Notes under the pieces: model-generated
Databases searched by the model: none
Seen by the model: the letters and a program-made list of their open reading frames with translations, nothing else
Told to the model about the DNA's origin: nothing
NCBI GenBank assembly: GCA_032622095.1
Contig: CP136065.1
Coordinates: 38,166,732-38,230,731 of the forward strand
Length of the DNA: 64,000 bases
Direction of reading: 5' to 3'
From: Siphonodentalium dalli
Lineage: Eukaryota > Mollusca > Scaphopoda > Gadilida > Siphonodentaliidae
Shown here: positions 45,671-56,936 of the stretch, piece after piece
Position numbering within the stretch: position 1 is the stretch's first letter
Layout of the letters: every line of letters starts with the position of its first letter
Made by a program: the position numbers and the translations under genes

Positions 45671-45799
45671 AAACATATCTCTCCCCACTATAGGCGGTTG
45701 TCAAGGATCAAATCGGCAGACTCATGTGCAAGGCGGAAGATTAAACGGGTCTATGGGCATGATAATTTACCGGTACTAGGAAATACTGATTCAAAAGTG

Positions 45800-46155
45800 G
45801 CACGGTGGGCTAGCATCACCAAATTCGCCTTCTGGGAACCTCATTTTCTGAGGCCTCAACTGCTATGGGAGACCTTAGGATCAGATTGAAGTTCCCCAGT
45901 TGAAGTTGGTAATGTTCACCCATTAGTAACCTTAATTATGAATTTTATCTTCTGCAAATTAGGGGATATAGAAACTGAACAGAAGGGGGAAAGTAACTGA
46001 AAACAATGTTAATTTGTGACCATAAATACTACCCAGAAGATGAGGTCCCCAGAGGGTGAATTTGAAGATGCTAGCCTGCTGTGCGAAATATCATCACTAA
46101 ATTCACCATCTGGGGACCTGATCATTCTGTTAATGTCAGACACACTATACCCTGA
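45800..46155. mobile_element. Family A element, left end lost (A9)
   Basis: Inner half of the left hairpin, full interior ('gttcacccattagtaacctt', 'ggggatatagaaactgaaca'), right hairpin and terminal 'aatgtcagacacactat'. A family B copy (B12) follows within 10 bases. Confidence 0.75.
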
Positions 46156-46162
46156 CAAGGTA

Positions 46163-46383
46163 TAGTAATGCCCTAAATAATCGACTCCTTAAGCACAGCA
46201 GAATTATGGGTAACTTAATTTTCAGGATTTAGTCAGAAATATTGCTTCTTGCCATTCATCGGAAAGCTCTCACTGAGAGCTTTCCGATGAATGGCAACAA
46301 GCCATATTTCCGACTAAATCCTGAAAAGTTACCCATAATTCTGCTGTGGTAATTAAAGGAGTCGATTATTTAGGGCATTACTA
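46163..46383. mobile_element. Family B palindromic MITE (B12)
   Basis: 221 bp, TA-flanked. The terminal C is mutated to T on the left and the mirrored G to A on the right ('ctata'), so the two arms changed in step. Small insertions ('aattt', 'aatt') in each arm. Confidence 0.85.
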
Positions 46384-47106
46384 TATGTCTCTTTAAGCAT
46401 CAATGAGTTGTAAGACATCCAAGTTACTTCAATATTAAGACCTCCGGGTTAGAAAGGCCAAGTGTTAAGTTTCTTGGCATCCCTTTTTTTCCTATACATA
46501 CGAAATAAGATATTGCAGAATATTCCAATGTAAACAATAATTGATCTAAAAAATAGACAATCGGATCTGACAAGTCAGACAAGCATAAAGAATATCGGTA
46601 ATCCCTGATGGATATTCCATATTATATGAAATGCCATTAGTACGCTCATGCTGACTTAATGGCCATGTTGCCTGTGCGAAATCCCACAGCTCGCATGTGC
46701 ATATGCACGTCTGCATTTTGGATAGTGCCTTGCAACAATATGAATATTTAAAGATGTATTCAGAGTTTTCATGATTTTTTACATTTTATTTAGATACTAT
46801 ATAGTGCAGAGAATAATACGTTTGCAATGAGAACTGCCACTTGAAAGAGGTTAGTTTTTATGATGAATTTAATGTTTTAGGGGGACAGTCAGGACAGCAA
46901 TAAATATTTCGTTATTTACTTTCATTAATAAAATGACATTCTTTGATATTTTTGGGTCTAGTTGATATCACACTTGAGTCTCAACATTGTTTCAGTGAAA
47001 AATCAACAATTTGTTTGTGGTTGTTGTAAACAAAGGTCTGGAAACCCAGGCTGACTGCATCTTTAAAGGCACGTAGTGGATTGAAGCCCTAAATTATAAC
47101 TATTAA
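46384..47106. other. No feature recognised
   Basis: AT-rich, no frame over 60 codons, no recognised repeat. Confidence 0.4.
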
Positions 47107-47297
47107 TCCTTTCATCCTGTGCCAGTGCATTCTCTTATTTAAGCGAGTCTCCCATAGGGTCCCTCGCATATATTAGAGAATGCACAGGCTTTAATACTAG
47201 GTCAATGTATTCTCTTATATATGCGAGGCTCCCTATAAGGAAATGCATTGGAACAGGATTTTCGCAAATATTTCAGGAAGCTCCTGTCAAAAAAAGA
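47107..47297. mobile_element. Subfamily P MITE, shortened (P8)
   Basis: TTAA then TCCTTTCATCC. One hairpin module nearly whole (47120-47190) and one with its right arm deleted. The right end is decayed ('aaaaagattaa'). Confidence 0.7.
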
Positions 47298-47564
47298 TTA
47301 AAACATTTTCAAGTTATAGAAAATTAGGGTACAAATTGTATGAAAAAAATAGCGTTCGTTATTTAATAGTATAATTCACGATATGGTGTAAATAACGCGC
47401 GTTCATTCTAATTTCTGTGCGAAAAATTGAAAACAGCTGTAAAATGGCTATGATTTCAGTAAGTTTTATTATGGACTATATATGGTCTAACAAAATAGGA
47501 CCTGACAAGCATGAAGAATGCACTGAAATTTCTCAGCCATTAAAATAATAGGGAAACAAGAGGT

Positions 47565-48870
47565 GGCATCAGAGATGCTGTGTCTCGTTTTCGGTGGCTT
47601 ACCGCCGGTGGCTACCCCCAATTGGTGTGCATCAGTATCGGTAGACTAATTAATAGGTAAAATCTAAAAATGACTAATTAAGGGCCATAACTCTATCAAA
47701 TTTTATCGGGCCAGGCTGGTTTTCGAACTCGTCCGAAATATTCTTGGCAAGTACGTCTATTCCAAATTTTAAACAAATCGGAGGACGATTGTTGAAGTTA
47801 TCGCGCTAACGAGCTAAAAATTCACGAAAAATGACTAATTAAGGGCCATAACTCTATCAAATTTTATTGGGCCAGGCTGGTTTTCGAACTCGTCCAGGAT
47901 ATTATTGGAAGACACTTATATACCAAATTTTAGTTGAATCGGATGACGTTTGTTGAAGTTATCGCGCTAACGAGCTCAAAATTCGTACAAAATGACTACT
48001 TAAGGACCATAACTCTATCAAATTTTATCGGACCGGGCCGGTTTTCTAACTCGTCCGAGGTATTCTTGGGAGACACCTATATTTCAAAATTTCAATCAAA
48101 TAGGATGATGTTTGTTAAATTATCGCGCTAACGAGCTGAAAATTTGTGAAAAAATGACTAATTAAGGGCCATAACTGTATCAAATTTTATCGGACCTGGC
48201 CGGTTTTCGAACTCGACCGAGATATTCTTGGGGACAGCTATATACCAAATTTCAATCAAATCAGATTACGTTTGTTGAAGTTATCGCGCTAACGAGCTGA
48301 AAATTCGTGAAAAATGACTAATTAAGGGCCATAACTCTATCAAATTTTATCGGACCAGGCCGGTTTTCGAACTCGTCCGAGATATTCTTGGGAGACACCT
48401 ATATACCAAATTTCAATCAAATCGGATAACATTTGTTGAAGTTATCGCGCTAACGAGCTGAAAATTCGTGAAAAATGACTAATTAAGGGCCATAACTCTA
48501 TAAAATTTTATCGGACCAGGCCGGTTTTCGAACTCATCCGAGATATTCTTCGGAGACACCTATATCCCAAATTTCAATCGAATCAGATAACGTTTGTTGA
48601 AGTTGTCGCGCTAATGAGCCTAAAATCAGTGAAAAATGGCAAAGGGCCATAACTCTATTATAAATGTGCGGACGAACCCGATTTTGTGTCTGCAGCTTAC
48701 GTGCATGGATATGTACTCACACACCAAAAAAAAAATTAATCCGTCAATAAACGGTTGAGTTAAGCAAAACACGCCGCCCGCCCGCCGCCCGTCCGCCCGC
48801 CAGCCTGCCCACCGTTCCTCATCAAACTATAACTTGACTAAAAATACGCTATGCACCAGTGGCTAGACAG
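47565..48870 (+). mobile_element. Helitron/pearl-like element, 161-bp units x6 (H7)
   Basis: Starts near 'aacaagaggtggcatcagag'. 'tgactaatta' recurs at 47671, 47832, 47993, 48155, 48315 and 48476, a 160-162 bp period; units share 'gggccataactctatcaaat', 'ggttttcgaactcgtccgag' and 'gttatcgcgctaacgagct'. A diverged seventh unit and a CGCC/GTCC-rich run (48773-48815) follow. Largest array of the class here. Confidence 0.75.
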
Positions 48871-49260
48871 TTCGAATCGAGGTCGATATCGGATTATGAA
48901 TATGCAGAAAAGTTATGATTTGCAAGTACCTATCATAAGATGCTTTGAAACTTTATATATAAATGTAATAGGTGCGAAAAGATTATATTTCATGTTATTT
49001 TAAAACTGTCCCACTGACAAATTAAAACTACAATTTTTATTTCCTCAATCAATTCACGAAAATAGGGTTTTTTGGGTACCCAATTTGACTTTTGCTGATT
49101 TTTGTTATATAGGAGTATAACTGAAAAAAAGCAAATATTAGTCAGAAATATTAATTTAGTACCCAGCGTCATCTGATATAGACCCTGAAGCCATGACAAA
49201 TAGTTTTCGCAACTGGCTCAACCAATTTCATGGCTGGTTAGCTAGCTAAGCCGGCTCACT

Positions 49261-49369
49261 CACTGAGAGCTTTCCGATGAATTGCAACAAGCCATATTTC
49301 CGACTAAATCCTGAAAAATTACCCATAATTCTGCTGTGGTTAAGGAGTCGATTATTTAGGCCATTACTG
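49261..49369. mobile_element. Family B, right half only (B13)
   Basis: From the centre ('cactgagagctttccgatga') to 'ggccattactg' and TA. The left half is missing, the mirror image of B7. Confidence 0.85.
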
Positions 49370-49501
49370 TATGCTCAAAGCAATACAAAGGTCAAGCTGG
49401 ATGTCCAAATGACCTTTTCCTAAAGCTGGGTACCCAACACACCAACATGTGGTGACAATGACCTCCATTCAGCCATAAATTAAATGAGTGTGTATTATAT
49501 G

Positions 49502-49638
49502 TTATTAATTGGTTGTTTCCATATTGGCCGAGTTATGAGGCCGAGGTCTGTCGTATTGGCCTGAGGCCGCAGGCCGAAGGCCAATACGACAGACCGAGGC
49601 CTCATAACTCGGTCAATATGGAAACAACCAATTAATAA
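49502..49638. repeat. Near-perfect 137-bp palindrome
   Basis: Arms begin 'ttattaattggttgtttcca' and meet at a GC-rich centre 'cctgaggccgcaggccgaagg'. One mismatch per arm is visible ('ggccgagtt' against 'actcggtc'). The outermost bases resemble 'taattaataa' at 49911-49920. Confidence 0.85.
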
Positions 49639-49784
49639 GTATTTTATTAATTAGCGATGACGAATTGTGTTGTACGAGATTCGACATGATCAAAGCTAGT
49701 ACGGGATGCCAATTATTACCGGAGAGTTTCACCTGTTAACGTTGCAATCGCGTATGACGTCATTTACGTTACCTTGACTTATTG

Positions 49785-49865
49785 GCCGTGTTTTCTACTT
49801 ATTGGCCGACTTTTTGTTACTTATTGGCCGCGTTTTCTACTTATTGGCCGACTTTGTGTTACTTA
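49785..49865. repeat. Short tandem repeat 'acttattggccg'
   Basis: Five units alternating 'cttattggccg(t/c)gttttct' and 'cttattggccgactttttgt'. The word 'attggccg' is shared with the arms of the palindrome at 49502, so both probably belong to one mobile unit ending near 49920. Confidence 0.7.
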
Positions 49866-49925
49866 TGACGCGGGCAGCGTTATACTTATTGCGGCCGATA
49901 ACGCGTAGCTAATTAATAAATGATG

Positions 49926-50637
49926 ATAATTATATTGATGCGCTGCACCTGTTACCGGCTATATTTGCTGCTTACACAATTCATGGAACGTTTTGATGGC
50001 CACATATGGTCATATAATTAATTTTTATGTTTTATACAGCTGGTAAGTGTTAAATTGGCTTGGAAAATTTAAAGTTGACTAATTTGATGACATATCATAT
50101 GGGACATCTTCAGGAATCACTGAACTAAATGGTTTCCCATAGGCGACAGTGTTAATGTTTCGGCCAAATTCACTGAATTGAAGCCTGCATGTCATACCAG
50201 TGATGTTTCCCCAGCTAGATTGACACCAGTTGATTACGAAAATGCAAGAAAAATCATAGGTCATGTGTTTACTTTTTAAAATAAATCCCCAAGTGTACGA
50301 CAGGGCTATCCCACAGCCAAATTTGATCTGGAAAAACCCAGAACTACAGCAGTTTAAGTTAAATAAATTTCCCGCTCACAAAAATCCATTCCCCCCTTAA
50401 TTCACCAGTTTAATTTATTTAGATATGATGTACAAATCAAATAAACGCGATGTCATACTTTAATAACGTGTCACATGTATCAGGTGAAGGTCATTCTTCA
50501 GTTACCTTCACCTTTAGCATTCCACGGTGTACTCGCTCCCCGGATCTAGAACACATTTAGCTCCCTGATTCCTTCATAATCTCCACACTCAGCAAACTCC
50601 AAGCAGAGTTATCTCCCATAGCTGAGCTGAGATACCA
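49926..50637. other. No feature recognised
   Basis: A minus-strand 61-codon frame only; no recognised repeat. Confidence 0.35.
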
Positions 50638-51444
50638 CTGCCACACAGGGGTGTAGGAAGCTATAATTATTGGGGGAGTATCAGGCCATCAAAGACAGCC
50701 GCAGGCTGGAGATGGGGAGAGCACGAGAGGGGTGTCCCCTCTGACTGGTGGGGGTCTGGGGAAAAAATTTCTGAATTTAAAACCCTCAGATCGCATTTCG
50801 TTGCATCTGTGACAGCAATTACGTTAAATAACCCATTGAGGGAAAATATGGTATTTTAGTTTTTCACCTGTTGTACAAAATAGTATGGAGATCATTTTTG
50901 ACTCATAAGCGTGTGTGTACAAATGGAGCAGTCTTCCACGAAAACATGACATATATGTTATTACTTACATAATTATATATTCACATTGTAGTAGCTGTGA
51001 TGAAGCATAGCTTACCTTCGATGGTCTGGTTTCCGTATTTACTCTTCGAATAATTTCGTATTGAATTCATCTTAGAAATCTTGGTGTTGATTTATTTTGG
51101 AGCTTTGGAAAAATTAGATACCATTTGTGGGATAACACAATGATTTCTGAGAGAGTACTAACAAGGTTTATAAGGAGCAAAGTCCAGTGGATAGCACCAT
51201 GCATACGGGGAGTTATAATTTATTACCCGATAAAATTAACCTAAATGTTTGTACTTGTATGATAACACAAACCAGTGGTATAGAGTATACATGTACTATA
51301 TATTTTATGTCAAACTGTGCGGGCAGAGAATGTGATTGGTTAAGTTGAATAAATAAGAAATACAGTTTAAGTGTTGACCATTTTCTGGAAATTTGAGGGG
51401 GGGGTACCCCCTTACCCCCCGGTTCCTACGCCCCTGCTGCCACA
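50638..51444. mobile_element. Non-autonomous hAT element with perfect 8-bp duplication (N3)
   Basis: The element proper is 50646-51436 (791 bp). Ends CAGGGGTGTAGGAAG and GGTTCCTACGCCCCTG are complementary with two mismatches. CTGCCACA stands on both sides (50638-50645, 51437-51444). The left interior has 'gcacgagaggggtgtcccct' and the right interior G- and C-runs. No frame. Confidence 0.9.
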
Positions 51445-51772
51445 TGGACATTTAGTAAGGATTTCTGACATAATCTTTGTTCTTGTGTTTTAGGATTAAA
51501 ATTGTCTATGTCTGGCTCAGTTCATATTGTTCTTATCAATACCGAAAGAATTACCATTATTGCAAACTTTTGGTGGTCAAAATAAGATAATACCGTGACT
51601 AAATATAGTTCTGACGATACATAAAAATAGATGTAATGGTCCGCAAAGTACATCCTTCCGGCAGTGATATATCGGCAGTGATCTATCGCAGTGATAACAG
51701 AGGGCGCTGCATGGAGTTAGACTATACAGTAGAGTTCCCAGAGAACAGAAATATACTTCAAGGTCATTCAAG
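51445..51772. other. No feature recognised
   Basis: Short frames only. Confidence 0.35.
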
Positions 51773-52203
51773 CAAGCCTAACACATTGTGTCTGTCATTA
51801 GCAGAATGAGGTCCCCAGAGGATGAATTTAGTGCCTCTTAGTGGGCTAGCATAACCAAATTCATCCTCTGGGAACCTCATTCTGCTTTGACCTCAACTGC
51901 TATGGGAGACCTAGGATCAGATTGTTCCCCATTTGAAGTTGTTGAAGTTCACCCATTAGTCTCCTCGAGTATGCAATTTATCTTCTGCAAATTAGGGGAA
52001 ATAGAAACTGAACAGAAGGGAAAAGTAACTAAAAACAATGTTAATTTGATACTGTTAGATTCAACCCAGAAGATGAGGCCTAACAGCAGAATGAGGTCCC
52101 CAGGGAGTGAACTTAGTGAGCCAGCTGTGCAGGGTAATGTCACTAAATTCACCCTTTGGGGACCTCATTCTGCAAATGACAAGACACACTATTTCAAGGC
52201 GTG
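51773..52203. mobile_element. Family A element, full length (A10)
   Basis: Left end CAAGCCTAACACATTGTGTC, both hairpins and the interior are present; right end 'cactatttcaaggcgtg'. Flanks CATTCAAG (51765-51772) and CATTCAAT (52204-52211) agree at 7 of 8, a second clear 8-bp duplication for the family. A 139-codon frame across it (51887-52306) follows the repeat and is not a gene. Confidence 0.9.
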
Positions 52204-52212
52204 CATTCAATA

Positions 52213-53475
52213 CTATACAGGAACTCTGGTTTTATATGCAATCTTTTCAGGAAGTCACAGATACTATGCTGCAGAGATGTCTGTGGTATCACAACACTTC
52301 ATCTGACGGCAAGTCTCCAACTAGCGTTCACAGTCTACTTCATTATGCTATCAAACTATAGAAACTAAGGTGTTTTTTTACACAAGCTTGATGGCCACAC
52401 AAGAAATCACTATCATTAATTAAGTGCTGATCCATCTGGATCATGTGTACCAACTGCAACCAAATTGAAGCAGAAACAGAAAGAAATTCCAAGTTTCCCA
52501 CTGATACTCATGCTTACCGACTGTTGGAAGTTTCCATCATAACACCTCTATATATGTTTGGAAATGTTCTAACCAATGTTCTAATGTTCTAACCAATGTT
52601 TTAACCAATTGCCAGTTCAGTTCTCAAGTTTGACAGAAAGTAGGAAATGTTCAACTTTTATCCATAAAACAACAAATAATGGTTGGAAACTCAAATTATC
52701 AGAACAAATTCAATTGGCCTGAAATTTCTCCAACTAATAATATATTATAAATTTGTGTCCGTCATGAAATTTCCAACTATTGTAAATCTTTGTCAAAGTT
52801 GGGTAGGTGGGACTACACAGGAACTCCGGTTTTATATGCATATTTTTAGGGGGTCACAGAAACTATGCTGTGGAGATGTCTGCGATATCACAATTACACT
52901 TCATCTCCCGGCAAGTTTCCAACTGATACTCATGCTTTTCTATTGTTGGAAATTTCCATCATAACACCTCTATATATGTTTGGAAATGTTCTAACCAATG
53001 TTCTAACCAATGTTCTAACCAATGTTCTAACGAATAGCCAGTTCAGTTCTCAAGTTTGACAGAAAGTAGGAAATGTTTGACTTTTATAAAGTTTTTATAA
53101 ATAACAAATTTCAAACTAAATAATTGTTGGAAACTCAAAATATCAGAACAAATTCAATCTATAATTGGTCTGAAATTTCTCCAACTAATAATATATTATA
53201 AATTTGTGTCCATCATGAAATTTTCAACTATTGAAAATCTTTGTCAAAGTTGAGTGGGTGTGGGTGGGATTACACTGGAACTCTGGTTTTATATGCACAT
53301 TTTTAGAGGGTCACAGAAACTATGCTGTGGAGATGTCTGTGGTATCACAATTACACTTCATCTGCCGGCAAGTCGCCAACTAGCATTCACAGTCTACTTC
53401 ATTATGCAATCAAACGATAGAAACTGAGGCGTTTTTTTTACACAAGCTTGATGGCCACACAAGAAATCACTATAA
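52213..53475. repeat. Tandem duplication, units of ~460-600 bp
   Basis: Three unit starts at about 52213, 52811 and 53271, each with 'ggaactc(t/c)ggttttatatgc' and 'gtcacaga(a/t)actatgctg'. Units 1 and 3 share 'aactagc(g/a)ttcacagtcta' through 'cacaagcttgatggccacac', absent from unit 2. 12-bp repeats 'ttctaaccaatg' lie at 52565-52610 and 52985-53032. The third unit is partial. Confidence 0.85.
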
Positions 53476-54049
53476 TTAATAAATTACTGATCCACAATGA
53501 AGATACGAGACTGCACAAGATGTAGGTATCCCACAATCCATCAGACAATAAGAATAGCTCGGATAGGTGCAATACCACAGCTTCCATTGTGTTATAATCA
53601 CATCAGGAGAACAAGTCTCCACCTCAAGTTTAATCAGAAATCCAGCAGATGATTGAAGCATATGGAATGTCAAAGAGACCGCAATAGGGTTTATACAATG
53701 GGGGAGGTCGAGCCAGGGGCACATAGGGGTAGAGCAGCAAGAGATGCGAAGAGGTTATATATGACCAGGGCAGTCAAGCAGGAGTGGGAGAGGGGGTGCA
53801 TTATAAGGAGTGGATTGGAAAGAAGAGAGGCCAGACCAACACTCCCAATAGGTAATATATACAATGGGGGAAGTGGAGTTGCTTTGTGAGGATGTTAGCA
53901 TTATATCAATAATGATGTACCGGTATCTGTTAAAGTGGTATGCTTGTTTATAATTTAGATTATTTTATTTATATTTTTACAAGCCAATGTCGAGAGACCC
54001 ATTTGGTTGGCACAATTTTGTCTCAGCTGTATTTTTGTAATCTTAGAAT
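53476..54049. other. G-rich frame of unknown nature
   Basis: A 78-codon plus-strand frame at 53653-53889 is arginine/glutamate-rich and its region is purine-rich ('aatgggggaggtcgagccag', 'acaatgggggaagtgg'). No family recognised and no splice or promoter context, so I do not call it a gene. Confidence 0.3.
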
Positions 54050-54073
54050 TATTCAGATAGTGGACCATTCAAT

Positions 54074-54185
54074 GGAGGACAGTGATGCATTATAGTCTGG
54101 GGGATCAATATTCTGAGGGTTCGATAGTTTGAGGGTTTGATAGTCCGAGTGCTCGATAATCTGAGATAGTGAGACATATTTTGGC
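54074..54185. repeat. 'gttcgatagt(t/c)tgag' repeats
   Basis: Four copies of a 14-16 base phrase ('gagggttcgatagtttgagg', 'ttgatagtccgag', 'ctcgataatctgag'). The wording recalls terminal repeats of pogo/Tigger-type elements ('gataatccgaac'), but only one side is present, so this is a guess. Confidence 0.35.
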
Positions 54186-55761
54186 CCTAACATGCATTTA
54201 TTTTTGGTTGTCTGCTCCAAGATTTCCCGATTATATGACGTCTCTGTATCTGTCGATGCAGAGGACAGAGGGGGGGACCAAGGTGAAGACTCAATTGCCG
54301 AAGAATGGAAACCAGAATCATGTACCTAAAACACGACTACAATAATGGTACAAGAACACTCATGGTGTATTAGAATGTTGTCACTTGTTTCCAAGCCTGG
54401 ATATAATTTTTTTTTGAGTGTCTGACAAAATGACAGGCACCAAAGATTCGGCGTCTGACATTTGAAAAGTGTGTCTGTCATTTACCTGGTATCAATAAAT
54501 AGCAGCAATTAGTTGTTTTTTAGCCCATTCCAATGCACAAATTAGATTCATTGACGTACCATGTTATGAATTATGGTGTTTTACATCACTTTTAGCTGAA
54601 GCTCATATTATCATGTCATAATGTGACAGGGGTGCAAAGTCAGACAAGGCTGTCATTTGCCGACATTTTGCCATAGCAACTTTACAACAAATTTAAAACA
54701 CGGAAACGTGAAACGAAACGACGCTTAATTATATCACTTACTCAAGTTACTGAAACTATTAATGTCGATCAAATCGGAAAATTAGGATTACTATACGTGA
54801 TCGGGACTTTTGCATACATTATGTACTGTGCTAAGTCACTGAACTGCCCATTGCTAATTTCAAATTGGCCGGATCGGATCAGATTAATCGGAAGTTGTCC
54901 GATATAGTAGCGCAAAATAGTCTGCAGAAAAAATCCTACGCCGTGCTTCCCCCAAGTAAACACGAGCACATGTTTCAAAACGCGGCGATTTAAAAAACTA
55001 CCCGGTATGAATTTTTTCGGAATTTCTTCCGCTAAATCTCCAACTAACACCCTTAACTTGTGGAATATATTACACTTGTGTTGATTTAACTTGTGACATC
55101 TCCGTGTATCTTACGTCAAACGAGAAAAACACGACGAAGTGTATTTCTTGGTTGGAGTTTCCCCCCAGTGGCAGCCATTTTTTCTGGGTTTTTCACGTTC
55201 TAAAAATAGAAAGTCGTAAATAGTGCGGACGTGAAGGCAGCGATAATTCGCAGTTTGCGATCAATCATCAATCGCGGACAATTTAGGTTAGAGGTTGCAT
55301 TAAAATTACATTTATAGGTCCTGTATACGGAACGGATCATTAACATGTTTTCGGTAAAACGCGTTGTATTGGTGGGGGGATTTGATATTTAGTGCACAGT
55401 AGTGGTAATTGAATGTCTTTGCCGCGGATAATACATCTACTTGTTGTTTTCCCCTTAATTATATATTTTTTGTGAAGATAATGGGCGCCGGACAAACTGA
55501 CGGACGATAATAAGGCGGCGCCGGTCATCGGTGTATTTGGCTCGATCAATGACCGTGTCCGACCTCTTATATCCAGGCTTGCTTGTTGCATAGTCAATTA
55601 CCGTTAAATGTACAGTGACATGTAAAGCTTGAAATGTCCTGAGTGCCTATAATACAAACGTGCAATCAGTTTTAACAGAGAAATTAGAATGATCATTATG
55701 ATACATAAAACCATACTGTCTGGCTTTGAAGATTTTTTTCTTGTTTTAGCATCATCAGAAC
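54186..55761. other. No gene recognised
   Basis: A 93-codon minus frame (54769-55050) and an 85-codon minus frame (55340-55597) have no visible domains. GC is slightly higher at 54890-55000 and 55480-55560; a small exon cannot be excluded. Confidence 0.3.
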
Positions 55762-55935
55762 AAGAGCATCAGTAGGGGGGGCATGGCACAATACGCTGGT
55801 GGTACTTTCAACAATGGGCCATAACTCAGGTGAAAATCTGTAATTGGGCTAGTAAACTGACATTCCCAATTTCATTCATTCAGTTCAGATTTACTAAAGT
55901 TATCATCTGGAAACAAAAAAGGACCAGAGAGACAG
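55762..55935 (+). mobile_element. Helitron-like fragment, single unit (H8)
   Basis: 'acaagagcatcagtaggggg' start, one unit with 'gggccataactcaggtgaaa' and 'taaagttatcatctgg', then a degenerate 'gagagacagacagac' run. Related to H6 by wording. Confidence 0.55.
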
Positions 55936-56010
55936 ACAGACAAAACGGGCATATCAAAATACAAAATGATACCTCAAGTGGCAGATGCAAATGTTACACC
56001 ACAAGCTGCC

Positions 56011-56467
56011 CATATGTGACCCGCAATATAAAATCCAGTCGTAAGTCGGGATTATTTTACCCTGTGCCAATGCATTCTCTTATATATGCGAGTCGACCAT
56101 AGGTCGCCTCGCATATATAAGAGAATGCATTGGCCTAACAATTTTTTATCATTTTTTAAAAATAAATGTTTCTTACAATTTTTAGGACATAAAATAAAAA
56201 ACATCCATTACCCCGCAGGGAGCCCCACACATATATAGAAGCATATAGAATAGTGTGGTCTGCTCATGTTTGTCTGGGGCTCTGTGTGGGTGAAATTATA
56301 AAATTGTTAAAGAATACAAGAAAAAATTATTAAAATTGTTAGGCCAATGCATTCTCTTATATATGCGAGGCGACCTATGGTCGACTCGCATATATAAGAG
56401 AATGCATTGGCACAGGGTAAAAAAAATCCCGACTTACAACTGGATTTGATATGGCGGGTCACATATG
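56011..56467. mobile_element. Hairpin-bearing element U with 6-bp duplication
   Basis: The element proper is 56017-56461 (445 bp). Ends 'tgacccgcaatataaaatcc' and its near complement 'atatggcgggtca', continuing 'agt(c/t)gtaagtcgggatt'. CATATG flanks both sides (56011-56016, 56462-56467). Inside are two facing hairpin modules (56068-56134, 56341-56410) bounded by CCCTGTGCC and GGCACAGGG. The flanking sequence recurs at 60885-60985 without the insertion ('cacccatatgttgcatatg'), an empty site that confirms the boundaries. Confidence 0.9.
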
Positions 56468-56624
56468 TTGCATATCTAACAACAGAACCAGTGGTTACTC
56501 GAGACGAGCGGAACAAAACAAAAACAGCATCCTTCAAGCCCTGGGCATTTACAGGTACTTGTATGTTAATTAGCTTATTGCAATGTTCGAAACTGATATT
56601 CATTATGTTTTATGATGTAATGTT

Positions 56625-56936
56625 TAACCACAGGAGCTTGGAATTTGGTCAAAACCCCTCTTTTATTGGCAGAACCACCACCCGGGACCATAGGTCACGG
56701 AAGGAATGAAACAAGAAATCGTTGCCACCCATTTTGAACTCAACTGTATTCCTACAAAAAATATATTTTCACTAAAAACTTTTGGTACCTCTTACACCTT
56801 AGATGCCAATCTACAACATTCCATAGGTATATTTTTCCAGTTCTTCGAAAACCTCACTTTATTTCGGTAAGGTATTGTAAATTCACCAACGAAGACAAAT
56901 CTGCGTATTCTTCATCACCCGTTCTAGAATCTGAGT
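56625..56936. repeat. Left arm of long inverted repeat (LTIR element)
   Basis: About 310 bases from 'aaccacaggagcttggaatt' to 'cacccgttctagaatc', nearly identical in reverse complement to 59037-59343; I count only two or three differences. Together with the right arm it bounds a 2.7 kb unit. Confidence 0.9.

Noticed and set aside
51887-52306. 139-codon frame
   Set aside because: Runs through a family A transposon and into a tandem duplication.
53653-53889. Arginine-rich 78-codon frame as a gene
   Set aside because: No recognisable family, no supporting splice sites, and a repetitive purine-rich base composition; left as unknown.
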